The translations under genes were made by a program, and so were the position numbers. Source: Candidatus Njordarchaeota archaeon (GTDB taxonomy: Archaea > Asgardarchaeota > Njordarchaeia > Njordarchaeales > Njordarchaeaceae). From it: a stretch of 6,448 nucleotides of DNA. The notes beneath the pieces are model-generated. The model was not told the DNA's origin. It was given only the letters and a program-made list of their open reading frames with translations, and ran no database searches. The stretch covers positions 1 to 6,448 of the forward strand of contig JAHQWF010000115.1 of NCBI GenBank assembly GCA_029856055.1, given 5' to 3'. Below, one piece after another: positions 1 to 5,857 of the stretch (within the stretch, counting starts at the first letter, position 1; each line of letters starts with the position of its first letter).

Positions 1-1
1 T

Positions 2-1207
2 TTCAAGACTCTTCTAGAGATAGCTCGGGAAAAAGAAATTGATAGCTCAATCCTCGAAGAGTTATTTAATGAGATCTCTATCGAGATAGGTGTAAATAAC
101 ATAGAGGAATTAATAAGTAGTATTCATAATACACTGGGTGTCTACTTACCTCTTACACCCTCATTGGTTATTGAGTACCTAAAGAAAAAAAATTTGCTCA
201 TTAGATCATCCCTGATAAGAAAGATTATTCCAAGATATGAGAAAATTGGTTATATCCCCGTATCTACCGTGTCTAGTTTATTGCAAGATAAGGACCAAAA
301 CCTTATTGCCATAAAATCTGAAAATATACTCAAAAAATCCAATGTTTTCAAAGCCCCATCATTAATAAAAATATCAAAAGACTTTATACTTAAGAACCTG
401 AATATACTAGGGTACAAATATACTTTATTTGGGGATGTAGTTTTACCGAGAATAGGTTATAGTATCATTTTACTACTACGCGATGAAAAAAATGAGCCCC
501 TGCCAAATTATCTGTTCTTAAAGAGGTTTCTGGAGATTATAAGAAGAACGCGAGCTGGATTGTTCCAGAAGTTTGGAATTGCATTCGACGCTAACAAAAT
601 GGTTCCTGAAGATATTACTTGGATCTCGCGCTTAATCATAGTCAAAGCTCTTTCAAATGAAAGAAATATAACTGAGAGCAATGCTTTAAGACCAAACCAT
701 ATATTTCTGTTTTGCTTGAAGTATGGTATTCCAATCTTCTATGAAGAGATACTTCAAAGTTACTTCAGTTTAATCGAAACAAACAACATAACATTTAGAA
801 ATGGTAAACTGAGATTACGAGTTGAGAAATCACCGTATCCAGTAACCAAATATTTTAATATGCGGTTACTCGCGCCGTATTTACCACATGAATGTATAGA
901 CTTACTAGGAGTAACAATTAAGAGAGAAAATATCGGGGTTCATTGTTTCACATATTTACAAGATGAGACAGTACAAGCGTTGATAAGTGATTATAGAATA
1001 CCTTCCAAATTAGCTATGACTATTGAAAATGATCCTAAGAGATTATTGAGAGCAATGATTCTGTCAGGTAAAATAAGCACTATGGAGGAATATTTAAAGA
1101 TAAAGAAGAAACTAAATATTGTTACAATAAATTATAACGAGATAGAAGATAAGATAGGTAAAACATCTACAGATATTCTCCAGAGAGTACTTCTAGAAAA
1201 TTTCTAA
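2..1207 (+). CDS. Unrecognised protein, 5'-truncated by window edge
   Basis: The frame is open from the first bases of the window to a TAA at 1205-1207, giving 401 visible codons, so the true start lies to the left. A TTG at 164 could serve as a start, but no Shine-Dalgarno sequence precedes it. The 54 codons before it read as ordinary helical, charged protein, so I treat the gene as continuing upstream. The visible part is soluble-looking, with no clear membrane helix or signal, rich in Ile, Leu, Lys and Asn, and mixes helical stretches with short strands. The region around codons 180-205 is rich in Arg and Lys (an IIRRTRAG segment), which could contact nucleic acid, but I see no named catalytic motif. 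I do not recognise the family and assign no function. The gene converges on prefoldin alpha with only 32 bases between the two stops. That it is a real gene is well supported by length and composition; its role is unknown. Confidence 0.75.
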   Translation, partial: FKTLLEIAREKEIDSSILEELFNEISIEIGVNNIEELISSIHNTLGVYLPLTPSLVIEYLKKKNLLIRSSLIRKIIPRYEKIGYIPVSTVSSLLQDKDQNLIAIKSENILKKSNVFKAPSLIKISKDFILKNLNILGYKYTLFGDVVLPRIGYSIILLLRDEKNEPLPNYLFLKRFLEIIRRTRAGLFQKFGIAFDANKMVPEDITWISRLIIVKALSNERNITESNALRPNHIFLFCLKYGIPIFYEEILQSYFSLIETNNITFRNGKLRLRVEKSPYPVTKYFNMRLLAPYLPHECIDLLGVTIKRENIGVHCFTYLQDETVQALISDYRIPSKLAMTIENDPKRLLRAMILSGKISTMEEYLKIKKKLNIVTINYNEIEDKIGKTSTDILQRVLLENF

Positions 1208-1260
1208 AGTTCGAAACATAAAATTAACTTAACTTATATCTATTTATTTAGTTGGTTTTG
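1208..1260. terminator. Convergent gene junction, possible T-rich termination zone
   Basis: The plus-strand gene stops at 1207 and prefoldin alpha stops at 1240 on the minus strand, leaving 32 AT-rich bases. On the plus strand the sequence after 1240 carries short T clusters (TTTATTTA, then GGTTTTG), which fits archaeal termination at U-rich tracts without a hairpin. On the minus strand only a short TTTTA lies past the stop. No strong stem-loop is visible, so this is a weak call made mainly from gene orientation. Confidence 0.25.
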
Positions 1261-1683
1261 AATAGCGCTTATTTCATTTTGTAGCTGATTTATTGTATTT
1301 TGTATTTGTACGAGAGATTGTCTAGCTTTCTCTATAGAATCTTTTACTTGTTTTTCCCGTTGGGTGAGCTTTTCAACAGCTTCCTCTATTGTCAAAGGCA
1401 TAACAACTCCCGCACCAACGTCGATATAGACCTTTCCTATGACCTTTATTATACCATCTATGTAAACTCCCGCGCCAATACTTATCAATCCGTCCAATTT
1501 ATCTGTAGTTACTTTTGATAACTCTTTAAGAGCTTGCTTAGCTTTAATTATTTCCGATAATATAACTGTATTTGTTTCGATCACTTGCTGGTGCAGAGAT
1601 GCAATATTCTGTAACTCTATCAACTGTTCAAGTCTTACTTGTAGCGCCATTTGAAGCTTATTTGTCTCCGATTCTCCACTCAC
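1240..1683 (-). CDS. pfdA: Prefoldin alpha subunit (GimC alpha)
   Basis: This is the alpha subunit of prefoldin, the cytosolic jellyfish-shaped hexamer (two alpha, four beta) that holds unfolded proteins and passes them to the thermosome. With the GTG start at 1683 it has 147 residues, normal for the family. Residues about 8-60 form the first coiled coil. Residues 64-97 form the beta-hairpin core, with the typical PIGAGVY-like block here as SIGAGVYIDG, then GKVYIDVGAGVVM. Residues 98-146 form the second coil, rich in Gln, Glu and Lys heptads. I chose GTG 1683 over the in-frame ATG at 1698 because GAGGGG (1696-1691) sits seven bases before the GTG, whereas the ATG has no ribosome binding site and lies five bases after the LX stop codon. 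The ATG start would add MRGIV. The gene directly follows ribosomal protein LX, a common archaeal pairing, and is probably cotranscribed with it. Confidence 0.93.
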   Translation of the reverse strand: MSGESETNKLQMALQVRLEQLIELQNIASLHQQVIETNTVILSEIIKAKQALKELSKVTTDKLDGLISIGAGVYIDGIIKVIGKVYIDVGAGVVMPLTIEEAVEKLTQREKQVKDSIEKARQSLVQIQNTINQLQNEISAIQNQLNK

Positions 1684-1690
1684 AACAATA

Positions 1691-1696
1691 CCCCTC
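1691..1696 (-). promoter_or_regulatory. Ribosome binding site deciding the prefoldin start
   Basis: GAGGGG on the minus strand lies seven bases upstream of GTG 1683 and overlaps the G of the ATG at 1698-1696. The upstream ATG itself is preceded only by AT-rich bases from the end of the LX gene. The motif therefore favours the GTG as the real start. Confidence 0.6.
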
Positions 1697-1703
1697 ATAA
1701 TAA

Positions 1704-1964
1704 TTAATCTTCAATGTAAATAACCGGATTTTCAGAGAGAGCTATTTTCCTTAATTTGGGATTCCTTATTTCAGAGAGAGTTATTTCTTTAACACTAGTA
1801 ACAGTTATTTCATTTCTTTTTAGGCCTTGTCTACCTAGCTCCGAGAAAAATTTCTCTAGTGCCTTGTTTTCATCTATAGCTATTATGTCTCTTTGAACTT
1901 CGTATCGCTTCTTAGCTCTACTATATCTTGCAGTTATTCTGAATGCCCTCACTTTAGTCAACAC
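1704..1964 (-). CDS. rplX: 50S ribosomal protein LX (L18a/L20a family)
   Basis: This is the small archaeal large-subunit protein LX, related to part of eukaryotic eL20 (formerly L18a). The 86-residue product has the family's usual size. Its N-terminal strand (KVRAFRITARY) is followed by the basic stretch SRAKKRYEVQRDI, a helix (ENKALEKFFSELG), and a strand with the typical IxVxSVKEIT pattern near residues 53-62. The C-terminal segment ends in PVIYIED. The start is GTG at 1964, six bases after GAGGGGG (1977-1971). The next codon, TTG at 1961, could also be the start, removing one residue. The gene lies five bases upstream of the prefoldin alpha ATG and about 20 bases upstream of the preferred GTG, so the two are likely one transcript. 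In many archaea this pair sits with eIF6, L31e and L39e, but those genes do not lie upstream here. Not to be confused with bacterial L24, which is also called rplX. Confidence 0.93.
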   Translation of the reverse strand: MLTKVRAFRITARYSRAKKRYEVQRDIIAIDENKALEKFFSELGRQGLKRNEITVTSVKEITLSEIRNPKLRKIALSENPVIYIED

Positions 1965-2020
1965 TACTCACCCCCTCGTTAAGAGATTCGCATTTAATGC
2001 TTTCCAATCCGTTTAGATAT

Positions 2021-2059
2021 AGCTTAAAAATAATCTTTTTAACCTTTTAAATTCTTTTT
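2021..2059 (-). promoter_or_regulatory. Candidate promoter region for LX-prefoldin
   Basis: The 106 bases between the four-helix protein stop and the LX start are very AT-rich. Two TATA-like boxes can be read on the minus strand: TTTAAAAG at 2051-2044 behind the purine-rich AAAAAGAA (BRE-like), and TTTTTAAG at 2030-2023 behind AAAAAGATTA. With the usual archaeal spacing of about 25 bases they would give leaders of roughly 55 and 35 bases. I cannot tell which is used, and read-through from the upstream genes is also possible. Confidence 0.4.
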
Positions 2060-2070
2060 AAATAATTGCT

Positions 2071-2469
2071 CTATTCGGAAGTCAAAATGCTAACGGAAAT
2101 TAGCAATATTGCCACTGATATTGCTTGCGAAAAAACAAACAAGTCTGGGAATCTATTAATAAATATTGGATGATTCAGTAAGCTTGATAAGGTCCAGACG
2201 AAAATTAGATATTGCGTCAAAATAACTATTGTTGAGGTAATTAATGGCGTTTGAACTACATGTTTTTCGATCATTCTTTCCCTTAAATAATTTATAACTA
2301 CAATACCCACTATAATCATTCCAAAAACCGTTGATAATACGCTTACTAATATTATTGGCTCATTCTTTATCGACGTTCCCGCGTTAAGTGCCAAGTAAGC
2401 TTGAGGAACTTGAGATAAAAGCGAGAAAAACGCAATAAGAACCATATCTGAAACATTTATGTTATCCAA
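2071..2469 (-). CDS. Four-helix integral membrane protein, unknown function
   Basis: A small membrane protein I do not recognise. With the TTG start at 2469 it has 132 residues and four hydrophobic segments at about 8-29, 38-62, 75-98 and 108-129, joined by short loops. The most charged loop, after segment 2 (YLRERMIEKH), is probably cytoplasmic by the positive-inside rule, which would put both ends on the outer side. There are no metal-binding clusters or catalytic motifs. An ATG at 2490 is in frame and would add seven residues (MHRGGSK), but GAGGTG (2483-2478) lies inside that extension, eight bases before TTG 2469, and fits the start there better. With the ATG start the gene overlaps the NYN gene by eight bases; with the TTG start it follows the NYN stop by 13 bases. 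Either way translational coupling to the NYN protein is likely. A role as membrane partner of that protein is only a guess. Confidence 0.75.
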   Translation of the reverse strand: MDNINVSDMVLIAFFSLLSQVPQAYLALNAGTSIKNEPIILVSVLSTVFGMIIVGIVVINYLRERMIEKHVVQTPLITSTIVILTQYLIFVWTLSSLLNHPIFINRFPDLFVFSQAISVAILLISVSILTSE

Positions 2470-2477
2470 TTTTGAAC

Positions 2478-2483
2478 CACCTC
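2478..2483 (-). promoter_or_regulatory. Ribosome binding site deciding the four-helix protein start
   Basis: GAGGTG on the minus strand matches six bases of the GGAGGTGA consensus and ends eight bases before TTG 2469. It overlaps the TAG stop of the NYN gene (2485-2483), so a ribosome finishing NYN would be well placed to restart. It also lies downstream of the alternative ATG at 2490, which argues against that ATG. Confidence 0.55.
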
Positions 2484-3046
2484 TATGCATTGTTACCAGT
2501 TTTTTCTTCTTTTAGAGATAGATTAATGATCTCATCTGCAGCATTCTTCAGAGCTACTGCAAAACCTGGCTCAAACCCCATAATTACTGCGATAGCACCC
2601 TCACTTTTTATCTTTTGTAGTATAGAAAGACATCTAGTATCCCTACTACCTACAATAATAACGTCTAATTCATTCTCTTTTAGTAGCTTCATCACTTCTA
2701 CAGCCATCGCTACATGTATATCGCCTATAGTTATTATCCTTGGTTCGAACCCACTATTTGACAATGCTTTTATAAGAGTTGCTGGTGCATCAGAACTAAG
2801 GATTGCAACCGCTTTGTTGACATGTCCAAACTTCTCTGCTTTTTTCCTTATCTCGCTTAAGGATACACGTTTGCCACCGACTTTTCTAAGTAAATTAGGT
2901 CCATCAATAACAATACCTACCTCACGCGAACTATGCCTAAAGATTCTTTTAAAGTAATTGGATATCCTTGAGGGAAGCAATGATAGTATTGATTTCTCCT
3001 CTAGTCCACTGATACCCTCTATGTAGTCTACTTCTTCCTCTCCCAT
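2483..3046 (-). CDS. NYN (PIN-like) domain protein, TIGR00288/LabA-like putative RNase
   Basis: This 187-residue protein matches the archaeal NYN-domain family formerly called TIGR00288. The family has a PIN-like metal-dependent nuclease fold thought to act on RNA; no specific substrate is known to me. Residues 1-42 form a charged N-terminal linker. The NYN domain covers about 43-178: strand GIVIDGPN with D48 and N51, an alternating helix-strand core, GDIHVAMAVEVM at 108-119, DVIIVGSRD at 128-136, and the family's late block GFEPGFAVALKNAAD at 157-171. As I remember the family, the middle motif is usually VDVxMAV and the later one SRDADF. Here His111 stands in the first and Arg138 in the second, so two expected acidic residues are missing while D48 and D136 remain. 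The start ATG has GGAGG seven bases upstream. The gene overlaps or abuts the four-helix membrane protein and follows the ribophorin-like gene by 57 bases. Confidence 0.85.
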   Translation of the reverse strand: MGEEEVDYIEGISGLEEKSILSLLPSRISNYFKRIFRHSSREVGIVIDGPNLLRKVGGKRVSLSEIRKKAEKFGHVNKAVAILSSDAPATLIKALSNSGFEPRIITIGDIHVAMAVEVMKLLKENELDVIIVGSRDTRCLSILQKIKSEGAIAVIMGFEPGFAVALKNAADEIINLSLKEEKTGNNA

Positions 3047-3084
3047 TTATAACCCTCCACGCAAAACAATATCGGTGATTTTAG

Positions 3085-3100
3085 ATATTTAAAAATCTTA
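3085..3100 (-). promoter_or_regulatory. Candidate promoter of the NYN gene
   Basis: On the minus strand TTTTTAAATAT (3095-3085) follows TAAGA and lies about 40 bases before the NYN ATG. A start of transcription about 25 bases downstream would leave a leader of roughly 15-20 bases containing the GGAGG. The same T-run follows the stop of the upstream 656-residue gene by about eight bases and could double as its terminator. Confidence 0.45.
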
Positions 3101-3103
3101 AGA

Positions 3104-5074
3104 TCACTCTCTTGAGTATTTAGTTATTAGTATATCTCTGATAGAATTCAATGCTCTTCGCTTGACCCTTATATATCTCAGCAACTCTTTTAACGCCAAA
3201 TTGGCCTCAAAAACGAACTCATTACGTTTCATAGCTCCTCTCAAATGCCTATTTAAATCATCTAGAAGCTTCCTTCTAACAAGATCTGTCCTTGTATCTA
3301 GTTCTGATAGCTTTTCTATTAGCGGAACGATATCCGGGTCTTCCTTTATTTTTTCACTTAACTCATAAACTACGCTTTTCTTTCGTCTAAGCTCCTCTAA
3401 TTTAGCAGCCAAACTCTGAGCAATTTTTGCAACTGGTCGTCTTTCAACAGCCCTTTCTCTTAGCTCAGTCACTATCTCATCCTCTTTACTTAAGTATTCT
3501 TCGTAATTAGCTATAAACTTAATTAGATTCTCCCGTAACACCCCGTAGGCCGGTGCTTCCTCAATTTTTATTGCTAATTTCTTTCTACCTATCTCTCTAG
3601 TTATTAGTGCTAGTCCACCAACTGTAATAAAGAGGTACTCAAATAGTACTATGAGCGCGTTAAACAAGACTGCCGACTCTATCTCAAACTTAAATGTTAT
3701 CACTTTATTTGCTGATGAGTAAACATCGGAATAAATCATCTTAGTTGACTGATAGCTAACAAGAAAGAATGGCCCCTTATTATATACTTTCTTAGTGTAT
3801 ACTGGAACTGGTAGCGCATTAGCGTTTTCTATAGTCACTTCATAAATTGATTCGATTTCTAGTTCAAAAAGATTTACTGATGCATTTAATATCGGCATTA
3901 GCGGTATTGATACTTCGAACGCATCGTCATGTTTGCTGATAGATGATTCATCTTCTAGCGGGTAAGTTATCGAGAGTTCATATGATTCACCACCGATAAG
4001 GGGATTCCTAAATGATACTCTAATAAAAGTGTAGTTCTCAAACTCCCCTTTCTCTAAAGTTGTTTCTTCAGTTATTTTAAGTGAACCAAACCGATCTTTC
4101 GCTGTCACCGTATCGGGATCAATATTACCTGCCAATCCCAGAACAATAGCCTGAGCTTTCCACTTGCTATCTTCGATTGAAATAGGTTCCTCTGGTGTTA
4201 ATGTAGTGACTCTTATCTTATCTGTTATAGTTATTTTTCCATCAGCATTTATCTTAATGAATCTCTTAGCATACAGAACTTCCAAAGGCAATTGAATAGG
4301 GTCTTTTAATCGGTATACATAGGATATCTTAACTAAATCCGAGGAACTAATTGATGCATTAAATGGTGCAAGATTTTCTGTTTTCCAGAAAACCTTGTTG
4401 CCTTGTATTCCAAAACCCTCTCTTGGAGTCATCAAAGTATCGAGTATCTCGGAATATAGAGGCGGTATAACTTCGGTTCTTGACTCATTGATGTGTAATG
4501 GAAGTAAAATATCCCTAGTCAAATTTAGATAAAATCTAAGTGCTCCTTCGTACTCTTGGAAAGAAATCATCCCCGCAAGATCAGCCAGTATGGATATTCT
4601 GTATGTGTCTCCTTTACTTATCACCCTATTAATTAATACATTTAATGCAATATAGTCTCCTATCTCATAATAGTTTATTATGTGAGAATCAAAAAACGTA
4701 TCCTTATCAAGCCATAAACTCATAACTCTTAGGTTAACTAGTTTATCTAGAATCGTTTTTTCATAAAATACAAGTATTGCATTGAATGAATTTTCATCTA
4801 GATTTTTTATCACTATTGTGTCATTTAGGCTGACCAATGAAAACTCGCTTATAGTTAGAGTTCTAGTAGTATTGACCGTGAGTTTTTGATCCCTAGATGG
4901 AAAGACAGGTATTTTTATACCATAATTAATGATCTCTCCCTTAGAAATTGCAGTTTTCTCATGAGAATATACTTGTTTAACATCAGTATTAATGAATCCC
5001 AATTGTAAAACGGGAATTATCAGAAGAGCTAAAAGTAATGGACCTTTGAAATTTCTTAAATAAATCGTAGCCAT
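3104..5074 (-). CDS. Putative ribophorin I-like type I membrane protein
   Basis: A 656-residue membrane protein with a hydrophobic N-terminal segment (about 9-28, signal or anchor), a beta-rich ectodomain (30-465), one membrane helix (about 468-491), the basic stop REIGRKK, and a 160-residue charged helical tail likely to be coiled coil. This is the plan and nearly the length of eukaryotic ribophorin I (about 600 residues), the OST subunit near the ribosome and translocon. Several blocks resemble my recollection of ribophorin I in the same order: AKRFIKINADGKITITD (269-285), VTAKDRFGSLKITE (323-336), RVSFRNPLIGGESYELSITY (352-371), the membrane helix, and KEDPDIVPLIEKLSELD (577-593). Seven N-X-S/T sequons (N68, N84, N184, N196, N239, N347, N397) all fall in the ectodomain. 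There is no cysteine. The ATG start has GAGGG nine bases upstream. The gene is divergent from the DRG GTPase, with a tnpB remnant between. If not ribophorin, it is an unassigned surface protein with the same topology. Confidence 0.6.
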   Translation of the reverse strand: MATIYLRNFKGPLLLALLIIPVLQLGFINTDVKQVYSHEKTAISKGEIINYGIKIPVFPSRDQKLTVNTTRTLTISEFSLVSLNDTIVIKNLDENSFNAILVFYEKTILDKLVNLRVMSLWLDKDTFFDSHIINYYEIGDYIALNVLINRVISKGDTYRISILADLAGMISFQEYEGALRFYLNLTRDILLPLHINESRTEVIPPLYSEILDTLMTPREGFGIQGNKVFWKTENLAPFNASISSSDLVKISYVYRLKDPIQLPLEVLYAKRFIKINADGKITITDKIRVTTLTPEEPISIEDSKWKAQAIVLGLAGNIDPDTVTAKDRFGSLKITEETTLEKGEFENYTFIRVSFRNPLIGGESYELSITYPLEDESSISKHDDAFEVSIPLMPILNASVNLFELEIESIYEVTIENANALPVPVYTKKVYNKGPFFLVSYQSTKMIYSDVYSSANKVITFKFEIESAVLFNALIVLFEYLFITVGGLALITREIGRKKLAIKIEEAPAYGVLRENLIKFIANYEEYLSKEDEIVTELRERAVERRPVAKIAQSLAAKLEELRRKKSVVYELSEKIKEDPDIVPLIEKLSELDTRTDLVRRKLLDDLNRHLRGAMKRNEFVFEANLALKELLRYIRVKRRALNSIRDILITKYSRE

Positions 5075-5084
5075 CTTTACAAGC

Positions 5085-5303
5085 CCTCAACAGTCATTAT
5101 TAATTTTTGGTGATCATGACTTATGCTTCATTATTCTCCAAATACAGTTAAATATTTTATCTTTTGCTATAATGTTGATCCTCAACGCTTTTTAATCTAC
5201 ATATTAAACATGTTAATAAAATGATAAATTTATCTTGAGAAACATACTACAAACTATTGCTAATTAAATACTAGATTTCTATTCCCCGCTTCATCCACTT
5301 TTA
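5085..5303. other. AT-rich intergenic stretch upstream of the ribophorin-like gene
   Basis: No gene is supported here. On the minus strand it holds the ribosome binding site GAGGG (5088-5084) and two TATA-like stretches: AAATATTTAA (5157-5148), preceded by purine-rich AAAAGATA, and AAAAATTAATAA (5108-5097). The first would give a leader of about 55 bases, the second one of about 10 bases. The rest is plain AT-rich sequence with stops in all frames. I saw no tRNA, box C/D or repeat structure. Confidence 0.5.
5148..5164 (-). promoter_or_regulatory. Candidate promoter of the ribophorin-like gene
   Basis: The minus strand reads AAAAGATAAAATATTTAA, a purine-rich BRE-like stretch running into a TATA-like box at 5157-5148. 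It lies about 75 bases before the ATG. A competing box at 5108-5097 would give a near-leaderless transcript, which fits less well with the clear ribosome binding site. Assigned by eye only. Confidence 0.3.
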
Positions 5304-5661
5304 TCAATTATGCAAATTTTTAGTAGTAGATGAAACTGTTCTCACGTTCCATCCTCCCATAATAGAAGGACTTCATCGAGAGCATTTAGGGGCAGAAACT
5401 CCTCACGAAAAAAGCTGGGATTCCCAATAGTTCAAAAGCAACAGCGCATGGTGTATGGTGGTCAGCGGAGCTTGGATCCCGTCTTCTCTTATCAGGCTGT
5501 ATGTTGCTAAGACATCTCTATCGAAGATTAGGCCGCATTTCTCGCATCTTAGTAGGCCCTCCGCCCAATTGAGATCAGTTTTGATCCACATGTTAAACAG
5601 AGACTTGATGTTTTATATGCGTTGATGCATCTTATCTCTAGTCTGCTCTGTAGTCTATGAA
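5304..5661 (-). pseudogene. tnpB: Decayed IS200/IS605-family tnpB, C-terminal remnant
   Basis: Only the C-terminal end of a TnpB (OrfB; RNA-guided nuclease of IS200/IS605 elements) survives, broken over at least two frames. In one frame, about 5661-5560, the minus strand reads RLQSRLEIRCINAYKTSSLC then LTCGSKL, matching the helix and the first Cys pair (codons near 5599 and 5590) of the family's zinc ribbon. A frameshift follows. The next frame, 5591-5403, reads NWAEGLLRCEKCGLIFDRDV, which holds the second Cys pair (codons near 5546 and 5537) and the DRD block with the last RuvC-like aspartate. Further shifts are likely, since other frames give PLNALDEV (about 5392-5369) and a tail ending at 5304. 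The start, the two earlier RuvC acidic residues, the helix-turn-helix part and any tnpA are absent, so it is inactive. A short open frame of 62 codons inside it is not a separate gene. Element ends were not identified. Confidence 0.8.
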
Positions 5662-5847
5662 TTTTATGAATTTATTGATAGAAGATGTTTAATTTTCGCT
5701 GATAAGCGACTGTCTTTAGATTACTCAACATGGCTTAATCTGATTTAAACTAAAAACTATAACTAATAAAGACTATCACATTTTAAGATTATTGGATCAT
5801 ATTACAATTATACTGAATTGCATCTAATACTTAATACTTATTATATC
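5662..5847. other. AT-rich intergenic stretch before the DRG GTPase
   Basis: No intact gene is seen. Nearest the tnpB remnant, the minus strand at about 5719-5662 may still hold decayed tnpB codons in the frame of the first zinc-ribbon half, interrupted by a TAA, but the resemblance is too weak to extend the call. A four-base stem with a GATA loop lies at 5697-5708. TATA-like stretches for the plus-strand gene are TTTTAAGA (5781-5788) and AATTATACT (about 5806-5814). A tandem TAATACT TAATACT occurs at 5825-5838. Confidence 0.45.
5778..5814 (+). promoter_or_regulatory. Candidate promoter zone of the DRG GTPase gene
   Basis: Two TATA-like boxes, TTTTAAGA at 5781-5788 and AATTATACT at 5806-5814, would put transcription starts near 5812 or 5837 and leaders of about 45 or 20 bases, both including the GGGAGG at 5848-5853. 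Neither has a strong BRE, so the exact site is uncertain. Confidence 0.25.
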
Positions 5848-5857
5848 GGGAGGAAAA

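Noticed and set aside
164..1207. TTG at 164 as the start of the left-hand gene
   Set aside because: No ribosome binding site precedes it, and the frame stays open with protein-like codons to the window edge.
1300..1518. Plus-strand open frame of 72 codons
   Set aside because: It lies antisense inside prefoldin alpha, has no ribosome binding site and an odd composition.
2472..2957. Plus-strand open frame of 161 codons
   Set aside because: It is the antisense shadow of the NYN gene, whose protein matches a known family.
3162..3368. Plus-strand open frame of 68 codons
   Set aside because: It is antisense to the helical tail of the ribophorin-like gene; its Ser/Leu-rich makeup is what complementing a Lys/Glu-rich coil gives.
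5403..5591. Independent small zinc-ribbon protein of 62 residues
   Set aside because: Its ATG falls within the codons of the first Cys pair of a frameshifted tnpB; it is a fragment, not a gene.
5697..5708. CGCT-GATA-AGCG hairpin
   Set aside because: A four-base stem is too short to support a terminator or RNA gene, and no T-run follows it.
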